NCBI GenBank assembly: GCA_022494885.1
Contig: JAGVSM010003565.1
Location: 248,001 to 312,000, forward strand
Direction: 5' to 3'
Source of the DNA: Micrasema longulum
Lineage: Eukaryota > Arthropoda > Insecta > Trichoptera > Brachycentridae
Length of the DNA stretch: 64,000 nt
The notes beneath the pieces are model-generated. The model worked only from the letters and a program-made list of their open reading frames with translations. It was not told where the DNA came from and did not search any database. Below are positions 51,491 through 62,217 of the stretch, piece by piece (position 1 is the first letter of the stretch; every line of letters begins with the position of its first letter). The position numbers and the translations under genes are program-made.

Positions 51491-51715
51491 AACATAGCAG
51501 TTGAGCTCGCAGAAGTAAAGCAACGTGAATGCAGCAATGCTTGAATAATATTCAATAATATTCTAATAATAAATAATATTATTTGGCCATACGGAACTTT
51601 AAAGCACACCTTGGTTTAAATTCTAATAGTATTTTATCGGTTAGGTAGGTGTATTTAAAAAAAATGTTGCGTACCTGAAAAAAAGCACAAACAATTATGT
51701 TTTTGTAAATGATGT
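51491..51715. other. Spacer before tandem repeat
   Basis: AT-rich with ATTCAATAATATTCTAATAA repeats near 51550. Nothing else. Confidence 0.4.
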
Positions 51716-52370
51716 CAGTAGCGACACTCAGAGAGTGGCTTTGTGACGTTTTGACATTTTTTATAAGAAATTCATGGCGTAGCCGAAATACCGTTATAAA
51801 AACGAGGATGTTTTTGTTGATTGACGTTAGCAGGCGCTACCCAGGGGCGACTTTGTGACGTGAGAAATTATTTAAAAAAAGAGATTCATGGCGTAGCCGA
51901 AATATTGTAATTAAAACGAGGATGTTTTTGTTGATTGACGTTAGCAGGCGCTACCCAGGGGCGACTTTGTGACGTGAGAAATTATTTAAAAAAAGAGATT
52001 CATGGCGTAGTCAAATATTGTAATTAAAACGAGGATGTTTTTGTTGATTGACGTTAGCAGGCGCTACCCAGGGGCGACTTTGTGACGTGAGAAATTATTT
52101 AAAAAAAGAGATTTATGGCGTAGCCGAAATATTGTAATTAAAACGAGGATGTATTTGTTGATTGACGTTAGCAGGCGCTACCCAGGGGCGACTTTGTGAC
52201 GTGAGAAATTATTTAAAAAAAGAGATTTATGGCGTAGCCGAAATATTGTAATTAAAACGAGGATGTTTTTGTTGATTGACGTTAGCAGGCGCTACCCAGG
52301 GGCGACTTCATGACGTGATGAAATTATTAATTTAAATATTTTTTTTCATTTTACATAGCGTAGCCGAGAT
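51716..52370. repeat. 114-bp tandem repeat, about five to six units
   Basis: The phrase CAGGCGCTACCCAGGGGCGA begins at 51945, 52058, 52172 and 52286, and its first ten bases also at 51831, giving a period of 113-114 bp. Each unit contains GACGTTAGCAGGCGCTAC, GGCGACTTTGTGACGTGAGA, ATGGCGTAGCCGAAATATTG and AAAACGAGGATG. Inner units differ by only a few bases; the outermost units are diverged. GC-richer than the surroundings, with repeated TGACG. No continuous ORF through the array. Confidence 0.95.
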
Positions 52371-52875
52371 AAGAAATTGCGTGGTGTTTCGAAATTTAAC
52401 CGTGTAGGTAGCCGCCTAGTTACAATATTATTTTTGTATTTGTATAACTCCTGTTTTATAATGTTTATGTATTTATCGCTATAAGAATTAAACTAAAGAT
52501 AGTTTTTACTTTTAATCGCTATCCGTTTTTTAAATTATGTTTGTAACACTCAGTAATATTTATTTTTCAAGTATTCAATGTTATTTTTGCATTTTAATTA
52601 ATATTGTTAATATAAAGCGTATTTTTATTTATTCGAATTTACTAGACTGTTTTTATTACAAAAAATAAAAATGCATATTTCTCTATGTATTTTTCTGTTA
52701 TAAACAATTTATTAAAAAAATACACATCAAATTTCCATTGTCTGTTGATTTTGTTTGCAATCTTCTTTTTTTTCGATGGTTAAAACTCTAGGAAATTCAA
52801 AGACAATAAAATTTTTACTGTCATATATTGGCGAGCTCACACGCTATACATAGCCCGTTGACCCCTTATAAAGTT
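52371..52875. other. No recognised gene
   Basis: AT-rich; ends in GGCGAGCTCACACGC and a C-rich patch just before the ORF at 52876. Confidence 0.4.
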
Positions 52876-53019
52876 ATGTCTGAAAACATTTCTCCTAATA
52901 TCCAAATTGATTTTGAAAATTTAATTAAATTTTCTAAATCCATTTCACATATTATCAGTATTCTAGCATGTGACATTTTCCTATTAAGAGACTTTTTTTA
53001 TTTATTTTTTATTTATTAA
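52876..53019 (+). CDS. Short ORF related to the family H peptide
   Basis: MSENISPNIQIDFENLIKFS, then KSISHIISIL and a hydrophobic end. Positions 9-28 share I-x-IDF-x-N-x-I-x-FS-x-SIS-x-I with the 41-codon ORF at 23349-23474. The first 20 residues are polar, the rest hydrophobic. Possibly the N-terminus of a transposon-encoded protein. I do not recognise the family. Confidence 0.3.
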   Translation: MSENISPNIQIDFENLIKFSKSISHIISILACDIFLLRDFFYLFFIY

Positions 53020-53280
53020 CAATTTTAAAAAACCCGTTAGGGTTACATTAGAAATTTAATATTGTCTAGTCATTTTATGTCTCGTCTAGTCTAGTTAGTT
53101 CAGTCATCGTGTGCTTTTTCAGATTGATTTTAAATTTGTCTCCAGTAAAAGTTTTCAAGAAGTAAGGTAGGTCGTTGTAGTGTTTAAGTCCATTATGTAG
53201 TATTTTTAACTGTCCTGTGTTTGTCTTTGCTTTGTCTTTTATATATACATATGTATTTTTTTCATTGATATGTAGGTACC
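52990..53280 (-). mobile_element. LINE C-terminal fragment
   Basis: Minus strand: LHNGLKHYNDLPYFLKTFTG, DKFKINLKKHTMTEL, then stop near 53060. GLK-YNDLP...FK..LKKH is the usual LINE ORF2 end. The A-rich tail is the T block near 52995-53018. Confidence 0.65.
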
Positions 53281-53394
53281 TTTTTAAAAAAAAAATATTA
53301 ATAACAAATAAAAATACAATATTACAACTAAATACAATTTTTTACATTAATCAAATACATATATTTACATCAACGTTTCCCATTACGTAGAAGA

Positions 53395-53940
53395 AATAAA
53401 TAATTATTGTGTACATAATGGGGAGTGACGTCTTAAAATAGTTTATTTTATTTTAATTAATAATATTTTTAGAATAACATAAAAAATTTACAAAAAAGAT
53501 AAAAACGATGTTTTTAAACAGTGTTACATAAAGAAAAATTATAGATGTAATTTTTCACTTCATTCTTAAATATATTGTATTCCTGACAGTAATTTTTATT
53601 ATCTTAGTTTATTTCATTAAATAAAAATATTCCTCTGTAACTATCATGATGCTGTGCAGTAGTTGTCTTTAATTTAGGAATTAAGGTATGTATGCGACCT
53701 AGAAATACTACTATTTATTTTATCTTTCTGTATTTGAAGCAAACAATTCTTTTTATATAGCAATTTTATATCTAAACAATGGGAAAAGTAGACGGTTTTA
53801 TTACAGAATTAAATTTAAGTTCAAATGCAATTTTTTTCGGGGATTTGAATGGCTTAGATATTTGCAAAATGAATCCATAGATTTTGAATGCTTTCTTGGA
53901 GATGTAATCAATGTGATGAAATGCATACAAATTTTTTAAG
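53395..53940 (-). mobile_element. Jockey/CR1-like LINE, post-RT region
   Basis: Minus strand: LKNLYAFHHIDYISKKAFKI, YGFILQISKPFKSPKKIAFE, then after an internal deletion IPKLKTTTAQHHDSYRGIFL, FNEIN, YNIFKNEVKNYI, stop. The UTR ends GACGTCACTCCCCATTATG. It shares its 3' part with 14320-14530. Adjacent to, and probably joined by insertion with, the R1-like piece at 53941. Confidence 0.8.
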
Positions 53941-54270
53941 GTGGGAGTTATTGCTATACAAGCTTCTGACGTCACTGCGACCTGTGATGTTCTAATAAAA
54001 CGGGTCCTCGTAAATAGTTCTCGCCCTCCAAGCCCAGGGCTGGTATTCCTAATGCAATAATGCGTTTTTACGTACTAAATACGCGTTATGGCGCGCTATA
54101 AATGCGTTCGGAATACCAGCCCAGGTATTGATAGAGCCTGGCTACTGTGTGGAAGGAGAGTGTTCTCATTTTGCTAAATCTCCCCCTCCACGCCCAGATC
54201 CGTAAAGCGTCAGGCTATTAGGTGGGAAGCGAGCTCTTCAACATGCTAAGGTTTAACCAGTAGTCTTCGA
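53941..54270 (-). mobile_element. R1-like LINE 3' end, copy with MITE inserted
   Basis: Minus-strand text matches 61965-62190: GGAGGGGGAGATTTAGCAAA, CTTCCACACAGTAGCCAGG, GGGCGAGAACTATTTACGAG, GGTCGCAGTGACGTCAG. The Harbinger-like MITE at 54034-54125 splits it at CCTGGG. The 62-kb copy shows the unoccupied site. Confidence 0.8.
54034..54125. mobile_element. Harbinger-like MITE, TGGTATTC family, copy 2
   Basis: GGGCTGGTATTCC (left) and GGAATACCAGCCC (right), flanked by CCAGG on both sides (CAG target duplication). The interior includes TTTTTACGTACTAAATACGC as in 5130-5241. Inserted within the R1-like relic. Confidence 0.85.
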
Positions 54271-54315
54271 GGATGCGGCTTCTTTTATGATGTAAACTAT
54301 CACATTCACATAGAA

Positions 54316-54500
54316 GGTAGCCTCCGTGGTGTAGTGATCAAGACGCTTGACTCACACACGGAAAGTACCGGCTTCGATTACCGGCGAGAACACAAAAATT
54401 AAATGTGATTTTTCTCAAGCCTGGGTGTTCTGTGATGTAATTTACCACTGCAATTGGGCCTCCTGGACTGCTGTGGTGGAAAAAAAAATACCGCCAATTC
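54316..54500 (+). mobile_element. tRNA-derived SINE, family S5, copy 2
   Basis: GCCTCCGTGGTGTAGTGATC, GGCTTCGATTACCGGCGAG, TCAAGCCTGGGTGTTCTGTG, GGGCCTCCTGGACTGCTGTG, A-rich end. Same as 33722-33920 but with more changes in the B box. Confidence 0.85.
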
Positions 54501-55084
54501 TAAAAAAATACTTTAAGATAAGATGTATCAATTATTTGAATACACCCCAACCCTCATGAGGCCCTTAATATGGGCTATGGCGGACTATTCCCGTCTGTAA
54601 GCTACCCTCTGACGTCACATCTGTCAAAACAGCGACAGTCGGCGGAATTCGACGTGTTAAAAGATTAGCTAAGTATCTTGAAGGGGAGAGCTTTACACAG
54701 AAGGACGTTTACAAAATTCATTTTTTAAATATAATACTAAGTAAAGCATGCGCATATTTGTAAATAATTATTAAATCGGTTATTCACAATTCATACAATA
54801 TACTGTAATAACTAAGTATTTACATTTTTTTATTTACTGTGATTTTAACTGTAATATTTGAAAATTCCTGGATTGCATAAGAGGTATTGAACCATCATCT
54901 TACATCCATGCAAAAAAATATAGTGATTCACTGCAACTGGCTTGCTAATTCAGTGTCTTAAGCATCATTGGGAGATGTTAAGAACGTGATTAAGTATTAA
55001 ATCAATTTTGCAATAGTTTTCGAATATTTCTGAAACAGTTTTATTTGGATCTTAAAAGATTAAACAATAATTTTAGAATATCCA
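54501..55084. other. No recognised gene
   Basis: A moderately GC patch at 54595-54680 (CTGTCAAAACAGCGACAGTC), then AT-rich. No ORF or repeat partner. Confidence 0.4.
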
Positions 55085-55170
55085 AAAGTCTATAAACCAA
55101 CCAATGACAAGAGATATGACCAGTGAATCCCAAGACATTCATATTTCTAAATAATTTCTTCATTCCGGTT
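55085..55170 (+). repeat. Diverged family A fragment
   Basis: AAACCAACCAATGACAAGAG, AAGACATTCATATTTC, TTCATTCCGGTTGAAATA; loose match. Confidence 0.4.
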
Positions 55171-55224
55171 GAAATATCGCAATATGTTTTTTACGCTTCC
55201 ATTAAAATAAAAAACCAAAATTAA

Positions 55225-55690
55225 AAAAATTTAAACAAAAAAGAAATTAATAGTCAATAACGAAATTGGTCCATTTATTAGTTTAATTTAAAAAACAAAA
55301 AATTCACGTGGCTTCATATATTTTTTCAATATTTATTTATTCATAATTTTCCACTTTTAAGTAATCACCATCGGATTCTTTTATGTTAGCGATTGTTTAA
55401 ATCCTCGAAACATTTCTAGAACCCACATTTTTGTGTGACGTTCAGTTCCATCAGCGATTCAGTCTTGGTCGTTTCAATGGTCAACAAACTTCTTCCTTCC
55501 ATAGTCCTCTTTGTCGTTGGGAACGGAAAAAGTTGCAGAGGACCAAGTCCGGTGAATACAGTAGCTGGCGCATCAATGCGGTATGGTAATTAAAAAAAAA
55601 AGTTGCGGAGAAGACTTGAGGAAGCGCGTTATCATTTTCGCTCTGAAATAATCTTGAATATTTTCCGATCACACTCTAAAATGGCCAAAA
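55225..55690 (-). pseudogene. Mariner-type transposase C-terminal relic
   Basis: Minus strand: LLYSPDLVLCNFF corresponds to the YSPDLAPCDFFLF block of mariner transposases, where the last catalytic Asp sits; here it is Asn. After a frameshift: EGRSLLTIETTKTESLMELN, stop, KCFEDLNNR, stop, then SDGDYLKVENYE-like text. The 63-codon ORF 55481-55672 covers only the first part. N-terminal DNA-binding region and the first two Asp residues are missing, so it is inactive. Confidence 0.8.
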
Positions 55691-56590
55691 ATTGACCGTT
55701 TGTGTATAAATAAACATATAAAATCTAGTAAATTACAAATTGCGTATTTAAACTTGGAATTAAAATATTCCGTGTATTTTTCAAAATCACGTATGTAATT
55801 ATAAATCATTCTGTGCGTAGTTTAATTTTTGTTAATCGCTTCCAAAATTTAGGGTACGGAAATTAAAACAAAATATATTTTAGGTACTGCAAGTAGCAGA
55901 AATATGAAAAACAATATTTATTCATACGAACATACAAGTTTGTATAAAACACATAAATTATTTTGTCTTCACTGGGAAGTCCCGTGCCGAGGACACATTA
56001 ATTATTACTTTTTATATTATTGAATATCTTTTTTGTCCCAATGTGCTCAACTTTTCACTGTAAAGTTTTTTTAAAGAAAAAGATGCTCTTTATCTCTGAA
56101 TTGAATTGCGTTCACGTGTTATCTGTAAAACTTCTGAGGTCAGGTGCATTTCTGGGTTAAGATGCCAATTTCGATAAAATCTATTTCAATTTGAAACCTA
56201 AAAATTCTATGAATGTTAACTACTAGTAATTTACTATTTAGTAAAAAGTGGAGTTTAATTACCAAAAATTTTTCCTTATAATTTTTACGATTTCTGACTA
56301 TTATTCTTATTTTCTCGTAAGATTTTGAAAAAAAAAAATTATCTTTCTTTTTTATTTCCTTTTTTTCTATTTTTTGCTGACACGTCATCTTTATTGATTT
56401 TTGTTTTATTTTCTAACTTTACCTTTCTAAGATTATTTTTGAATTTCTGTATTGAATTTTTTCTTATTAATTTATTTCCTGCAGACGAACCACTTTTAAG
56501 ACTTTGCAGAAACTTCCTCGTTTTTTAATTCAATTACATTTTTTTTCTATTTATAATTTACTGACAATAATAATATTGCGACTTTTTCAA
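55691..56590. other. No recognised gene
   Basis: AT-rich with two opposite-strand low-complexity ORFs near 56140-56528 that are driven by A/T runs. No repeat partner. Confidence 0.4.
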
Positions 56591-56770
56591 ATTGTTGTAA
56601 ACAAGAGTGGATTTCACTCCCCAGGGAGTTAGTTATTCATATTGAAATTTATTGCAACATAGAGAAAAAACAATGACGAGAAAGGAATATGGAAGCCTAG
56701 GCATTTACAGGACTTACGACCTTTACACACTGTGGAACATTCACTATTCTGCATATTCCAATATTGTTTT
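56591..56770 (-). repeat. Repeat family A, reverse copy
   Basis: TTGTAAACAAGAGTGGATTT, CCCCAGGGAGTTAGTTATTC, ATGGAAGCCTAGGCATTTAC, ACACTGTGGAACATTCACTA. The AAGTGGCCACTT part is deleted. Confidence 0.75.
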
Positions 56771-56999
56771 TTGATGTTACAATAGGTGTTGTTTTCTTTT
56801 AATAAATAAAATAAATTAATAATTAAATTCCTTAATCAAAATTGATTTTTATTTCTGTTGCAATAAATTTCAATCTGAAAAACTATTTACTTTGTGGTCA
56901 AATCAAAAACATTTCATTTCTCTTATTCCGGTGACTGACAATCAATAACAGAAATTGATTTCAATTAGTAGGCGAACAGGAATATTAGTAGATTGTCTT

Positions 57000-57180
57000 A
57001 TTGTGAGGACGGTTGCTTTATCTGGGACAATGGTAAAGGTAGCCGCTTAACGAGCTCGCGGGTCGAGGTTCGTACCCGCTAATGCGACAGGCGCCGTGGC
57101 TGGTCGAGACACGATAGTGTAATGTCCAAAGGGATGGCTTAAGGAATTTCCATTTCAACATAATTAAAAACATCTATTTT
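57000..57180 (+). mobile_element. Possible tRNA-derived SINE, family S4
   Basis: AATGGTAAAGGTAGCCGCTT then GGTCGAGGTTCGTACCCGC (B-box-like GGTTCGTACCC), followed by a GC-rich body (GGCGCCGTGGCTGGTCGAGA). Single copy in this window, so the class is tentative. Confidence 0.45.
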
Positions 57181-57462
57181 TTTTTTTCACCGTTTTCCTA
57201 TTATACAGACGTTCTTCACGTTAGGTCCTGACTAGCTAGGAATTTTCTGTTTTTGGGCAAGACCTTTGTTGTTACATATGTTTCTTCATCGGATGATGCT
57301 TAAACAATTCAAATCAATACTTATAATAATTTCAAAAAAAACAGAAATATGAATTTCAAAATACACAAATAAAATAAAATTTTACATTCCGATAAATGTT
57401 TAATGGTAGGAAAATTGTGAATTTTACAATGTGGGTAAAATGACCGTAAACCAGTCGTTGAA

Positions 57463-57610
57463 GCGCGTTGTCGTCCCGCGGTAGTGTCGCGGACTCACGG
57501 ATTAGAGGTCCGAGGCTCGAACCCCACTACACAACAACGTGTTTTCCATTTTCTATCGCGGTTATTACGACTAAGAATACATAATAAAATAAAATTGTGC
57601 CTAAAATACT
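57463..57610 (+). mobile_element. tRNA-derived SINE, family S3, copy 1
   Basis: CGTTGTCGTCCCGCGGTAGT, GGACTCACGGATTAGAGGTC, GAGGCTCGAACCCCAC; CGTTGT can pair with ACAACG as an acceptor-like stem. A short body TTTTCCATTTTCTATCGCGG and an AATAAAATAAAA tail follow. Related to 60862-61025. Confidence 0.65.
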
Positions 57611-59221
57611 AAGTTAAATCATGCTGATATTTAAAAAAAAAACAATTCATAAGCTCTTTTAATATTTGGACTCGTATATTAATATTTTTATCCAATCAAC
57701 AGGTAAAAAGTTTCAATGGATTGGTATAAAAAAAAGTTAACTACCGAATTCATTAAAATTCTTCCGATTTTTAAACATCTCCGGTTTCTTCTAAAATTAC
57801 GATAAATAAATGACTTTATCTACGAAATTTAGTCAACTGAAATATATTTTGACCTCAGCACTGCACATAACATGTTTATTGTCTTCTCCCTCTATCACAC
57901 GATTCACCCTTATGGAGGTTAGTCTATCCTCGCTCAAGCCCACGATTTTAACAGACTTTATAATTTTCATTCAAATTCAGTGTAAAATCTAAGTGCAAAA
58001 CCAAATATACACAGTGACAATTGCGCATGCGTAGTCGAGGTAAAAAAATAATCTGTTAGAGTCGATCTCGCTAAATCTTCTGGCGCTAGTAATTAATATA
58101 ATGTTGTAGGAGTATATTGTTGCAATGAACCCCTGTTTCATTGTATTACATATTTTCAGTATGAAATTAATTATTTATTTATTTACACGTGTTTTTACTT
58201 GGCAGTGTGCTGCATCTATGAACATATTAAGGAACCGCTCTTGGTACGTAATAACGTAAAGACTTTATCATAAATCATATAAAAAATAATATTAGTTCCT
58301 TGAATGTACATTAGTATCTTTTAATATTGTTTCTATTTTTTATTCATATTATTTATATGTACAGATGTTATAATTTATATTTTTGTACTGTTTAATAATA
58401 TGGCTGCTTCCACTTATACATATTTATAGTTGCATATATATATTTATTTACATCAAAATATGGCAGAAGTTCTGCTTTGAATTTGAACGAATAGAAATAG
58501 TCATAATTTCTACAGCAAATGTATAAAAAAAAAAAAAAAAAATTAATTAATCCACACACAAAACATATTTATATAATAAAAGGGAAAGAAAAAATATAAA
58601 TTTGTAATTTTGATGAACATAGAAAGATAAGTTATAAGATGCTATGATTTTGCACACATTTGAAAAAAATGTTATGGGAAACATTCAAAATAATAATTTA
58701 ATTTTCTTTCCATAAAGGCGTTTGTGCTGTTGATAAAAGAATGGCGGTTATAGTAATATTATTTAATGTCCTTTATCAATCCATACATTTCCATTCAGTT
58801 GCCTATCATTGGTTCTTAATAAAATAAATAAGAAAATATTATTCAAATTATTTTGAATGTATCTGAAATAAGATCAAGGTTTCGAAAAATATTACAGTAG
58901 TTTTACGTATATTCTCTGGATCTGAGACACGAAACTCAATTACGACTGTGCGACAATTTTATTTTAATGACTTTCTATTAAGTTTAAAAATAAATGTCAA
59001 AAAGGCTGCGTATAAACAGGCAGAACAACTTCCCGCACTTTGACGTATACATGTTGTAGGGGGCGCTTAAATTTCATATGTATTTGTATCATCAAATTCT
59101 AAAAATCTCCTAAAAATAGACCGTTAAATTATGCAAATTACGTCCAACCCACGTAATTTAACAGGCAGATTAAAGTTTTAAAATGTATGAAGTAATTGAA
59201 ATTATTAATTTATTTTATTTT
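57611..59221. other. Long stretch without recognised gene
   Basis: AT-rich with (TTTA)n at about 58178, poly(A) at 58528-58543 and several LINE-like tails, but no readable RT text. The 60-codon ORF at 57810 has no motifs. Confidence 0.4.
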
Positions 59222-59322
59222 AATCGGATTTTTACAGCTATTACATAAAAAAAAGTAGAAATATATTAACAACACAGGAGACAATTTAAAAAATCCATTG
59301 TTATTCTAATAATATATAGAAT

Positions 59323-59543
59323 ATCGTCGTTGCACATCTAATATATGCACAGACTTTTTGGCACAAAGTAATTAATATTTTGAATAAATTTATTACTTCA
59401 TTGAAAAACACTGTATTTTTCCTACTTTGTCTATACACAGAAGTGTTATTTTCGGCCTAGTTTTATTTTTTTTAATCGTTTTTATCGATTTTCTCAGAAT
59501 GTGCTCCGAGTCACATGGCCCATATTTGATGTGCAACGACGAT
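59323..59543. mobile_element. 221-bp MITE with perfect 16-bp ends
   Basis: ATCGTCGTTGCACATC (59323-59338) and GATGTGCAACGACGAT (59528-59543) are exact inverted repeats, with weaker pairing for several more bases (AATATATG / CATATT). The interior is AT-rich, no ORF. Its right end touches an RTE fragment. Confidence 0.75.
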
Positions 59544-59544
59544 T

Positions 59545-59895
59545 TAAAGACGAAATCAGGCGAGAGTAAATCTGAGTAAAGTATAATTGATAAGATCAAG
59601 AAAAATTATCTGAGATGGTTTGGTCATGTAGAACGAATGGATGACGAAAGAATGGTAAAACAAGTGTATACAGCAAAAATGAACGGTAATGTGAGACAAA
59701 GACGACCAAGAAAGACGTGTCATGATCAGATAAACCAAAGTCTTAAGTATGGTCGTGTCAAAAGCAGACAGAACCGAAGGGCACGTTTGAATGTGGAAGA
59801 AGCTAGGAATATATACCAGAATAGACGTGTGTGGTGTTCCATTCTCTCTGCCTACCCTTACGGGGTAATGGCGTGATGGTAGTAGTAGTAGTAGT
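59545..59895 (+). mobile_element. RTE-type LINE 3' end with (TAG)n tail
   Basis: DEIRRE, then the IIDKIKKNYLRWFGHVERMD frame entering the ORF 59637-59876: DDERMVKQVYTAKMNGNVRQ, RRPRKTCHDQINQSLKYGRV, KSRQNRRARLNVEEARNIYQ, NRRVWCSILSAYPYGVMA, stop at 59874-59876. A GTAGTAGTAGTAG tail follows. It is close to the 4.5-kb copy, including the tail type, and is the least broken RTE C-terminus in the window. Confidence 0.92.
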
Positions 59896-59970
59896 GTGCG
59901 AAGTTTGTATTGATGTGTGTGCATGTGCATGTGTGAATGAGTGTGAGAGGGTGCGTGTACCTATGTGACA

Positions 59971-60489
59971 GGGCGAATCGTTAAAATAAGTGATTATACA
60001 ATGCCTAACATTATGTTTGACATTCGATAATAATGTTTTATAGTAAATATGTTTATGCGAATATAAATAAATTCACCACCACCGTTTATATCTTTCTACA
60101 AAAAAATATCTACGAAGTGCGCCCAGCCCGTTCTCAGTGAACGATGAAACTAGCCGATTACCTCAGCTTATTCCTCTATACAAAAACGTACACTATATTT
60201 TACATCTTTAACTCAAGTCAGTGGTACTAAAACTAGCTTGCCGATTACAAATATTATTTGAAAGTTCTCTACTTGGAAACAAGTATTTCGAACATTATTT
60301 CGGAAGAATTCTTTTTTTTTGATAGGATACCGTTTAAAAAATATGTATCACATAGGACATGCGGCGTTGGCAAAGTTTTTTGTTTTTTTTTCATTAATAA
60401 AAAATCGCATGCATTCATATTATTTTGGCATGGATCCAACACAATTTAAATGAAAATTTGAAATACGAGATTCTTTATTTTATTTATTC
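59971..60489. other. No recognised gene
   Basis: AT-rich; a 63-codon ORF at 60258-60449 has no motifs. Confidence 0.4.
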
Positions 60490-60590
60490 AACACAGGGCT
60501 TTTTTCCTCATAGCGTTAGGGACACGCTATGATTTTTTTTGTAGTATATTTGTATTTGTATGAATAAATAAATAAAAATAAAATGAAAAA
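60490..60590 (+). mobile_element. LINE 3' tail
   Basis: CCTCATAGCGTTAGGGACAC and TATTTGTATGAATAAATAAA match 41930-42010. 3' end only. Confidence 0.6.
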
Positions 60591-60861
60591 CTTAGTTTAT
60601 TTTCCAGCTTCGAAATATACATCGAATGTTGGGCGTTACAGTCTAACACACCTTTAGCAGCTTTTAACAGCAGTGTGTTTTTTTAGGGTTATTTTTATTT
60701 TTTCTTTACATACTTTTTTCTTTTTTTATTAACTGACCAATTCAAATATGTTAACTCTTTTATTGGTCTACTTACGATGGAATCCGATACACATAAATTC
60801 CATAGATTGTTGGTACCGAACTCTAACTAGGCGCCATAATACGAGTATCCCATACTCAAAT

Positions 60862-61025
60862 CGGGTTGTGGTCTTGTGGCTAGTCTCTCGGACTCACGGA
60901 CCTAAGGTCCGTGGTTCGAATCCCACTCTACCCCACCTCGATTCCATTTCCTAGTAGTGAGTTATCTACAAATCGTTGAAAATGGCCCTCAAAATTAAAT
61001 TTCTTTTTCATAAAAAAAAAGAAAG
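60862..61025 (+). mobile_element. tRNA-derived SINE, family S3, copy 2
   Basis: GTTGTGGTCTTGTGGCTAGT, GGACTCACGGACCTAAGGTC, GTGGTTCGAATCCCACTC, then a body with GATTCCATTTCCTAGTAGTG and a poly(A). The acceptor arms pair only at GGGT/ACCC, so it is not a working tRNA. Confidence 0.7.
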
Positions 61026-61294
61026 GCATTTTTTAAAAAAAAGTTTTCATATTTTATCAGTGGTTTTATTGTATTTTAGGCTTTAAAAAAACATAATATA
61101 CACCGGACTACCATTCATACGGTGAATATTTTCCACGCAATACCGTTCAGAAAAAATATAATTTACTTAATTTTATTTGGGATTTTTACAGCTACCACGT
61201 AAAAATATGTAGAATTATATCAACAATACCAGAGCCAATTGAAAAAATCCACAGAAAATTTAATAGTACATAATATATAAAAAAAGTAGTTCGA

Positions 61295-62217
61295 ATTTGG
61301 GGTACCAGGGCCGCGATTATGAACCGCTATCTTCATCGGTATATACTGAGACGGTATAAACTAATATCAATATTTATGTATGAAAGTGTGTATATTTGTA
61401 AAACATTCAAAATATCTTCGCCGGTAACCGGCAAATTAACATGTTTAGAAAAAAAATTGTAAGCATATTATATTTTTCAAACAGAAAACTCAATTTTACT
61501 TTGTAGATAAAATTGAAGATAAATTTTAACTTCCCAGTAGAGTAAGTACACTGGACACTCAAACATCGCCGGTAACGAGGCAAATGATGAATTGGCAAGG
61601 CTGGGAGCTGAGCCAGCCCCAATCGGCCCTGGACCCTGCTGTGGGTTGTCTGAATTTGCTCCTCGTAATAAGCTTAGGCCATGGGCCAGGAAGCAGAGTG
61701 TAATGCTCTGGTAAAAAGTATCTTGTCAGCATCATGCGAAGGAACTGATAAAAGGGTACTCGCGAAGTTTTGCTTTTTGCCTAATAAAGCTCAGCCCAAA
61801 TCAAGGGAGGGTTATCACTAGAGCCCGCCCAGGACATTACAGATCGAACAAACACCTTGCTAAAATGAACCTTTCCGAAACTTCTAGATGTAGGTTCTGC
61901 AGTGCAGATGAGGAAACACCTATACAAATTATATGTTAATGTGATGCTTTACATAATAAAAGCCTCATCCTCGGGGGACCGCTGGTTAAACCTGAGGATG
62001 TTAAAAAGCTCGCCCACTACCTAATAGCCCGATACTTACGGATCTGGAATTGGAGGGGGAGATTTAGCAAAATGTAAACTCTCGCCTTCCACACAGCCCG
62101 GCTCTTTATAGACCTGGGCTTGGGAGCGAGAACTATTCACGGAGACCCGTCACAATAGGTCTTCGCAGGTCACAGTGAGGTCAGGAGCTTGCATAGCACT
62201 GACCCCCACCACTAAGA
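61295..62217 (+). mobile_element. R1/I-like LINE, RNase H and zinc-knuckle tail
   Basis: FGVP (61299-61307) is followed, across the family E insertion, by GHSNIAGNEANDELARLGAE (from 61553), the conserved VPGHS-x-I-x-GNE-x-D-LA end of a LINE RNase H domain. Later text (ITRARPGHYRSNKHLAKMNL, CRFCSADEETPIQI, stop codon) gives the C-x2-C knuckle found after it. The 3' end (GGAGGGGGAGATTTAGCAAA) matches 53941-54270 on the other strand. Several stops and frameshifts; RT not present. Confidence 0.85.
61305..61554 (+). mobile_element. Repeat family E, copy 3, inside RNase H
   Basis: CCAGGGCCGCGATTATGAAC to GTACACTGG. It splits the codons for VP and GHS of the LINE RNase H, so the pre-insertion site can be deduced as GTACCAGGACAC. 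Interior as in the other two copies. Confidence 0.85.

Larger units (their letters stand above)
59222..59970 (+). repeat. Repeat family D, copy interrupted by MITE and RTE
   Basis: The left part 59222-59322 (GGATTTTTACAGCTATTACA, AAAAAATCCATTG) and right part 59896-59970 (TGCGAAGTTTGTATTGATG, GAGAGGGTGCGTGTACC) belong together. The MITE 59323-59543 and the RTE fragment 59545-59895 lie between. Confidence 0.7.

Noticed and set aside
51716..52370. CRISPR array
   Set aside because: Units are 114 bp and contiguous with no variable spacers, and the genome is eukaryotic.
56140..56528. Overlapping ORFs on both strands
   Set aside because: Both consist of Lys/Phe/Leu-rich text created by A and T runs, with no motif or repeat support.
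60862..60935. Functional tRNA gene
   Set aside because: A and B boxes are clear, but the acceptor stem pairs at only four positions and a SINE body with poly(A) follows. The same holds for the other tRNA-like heads in the window.
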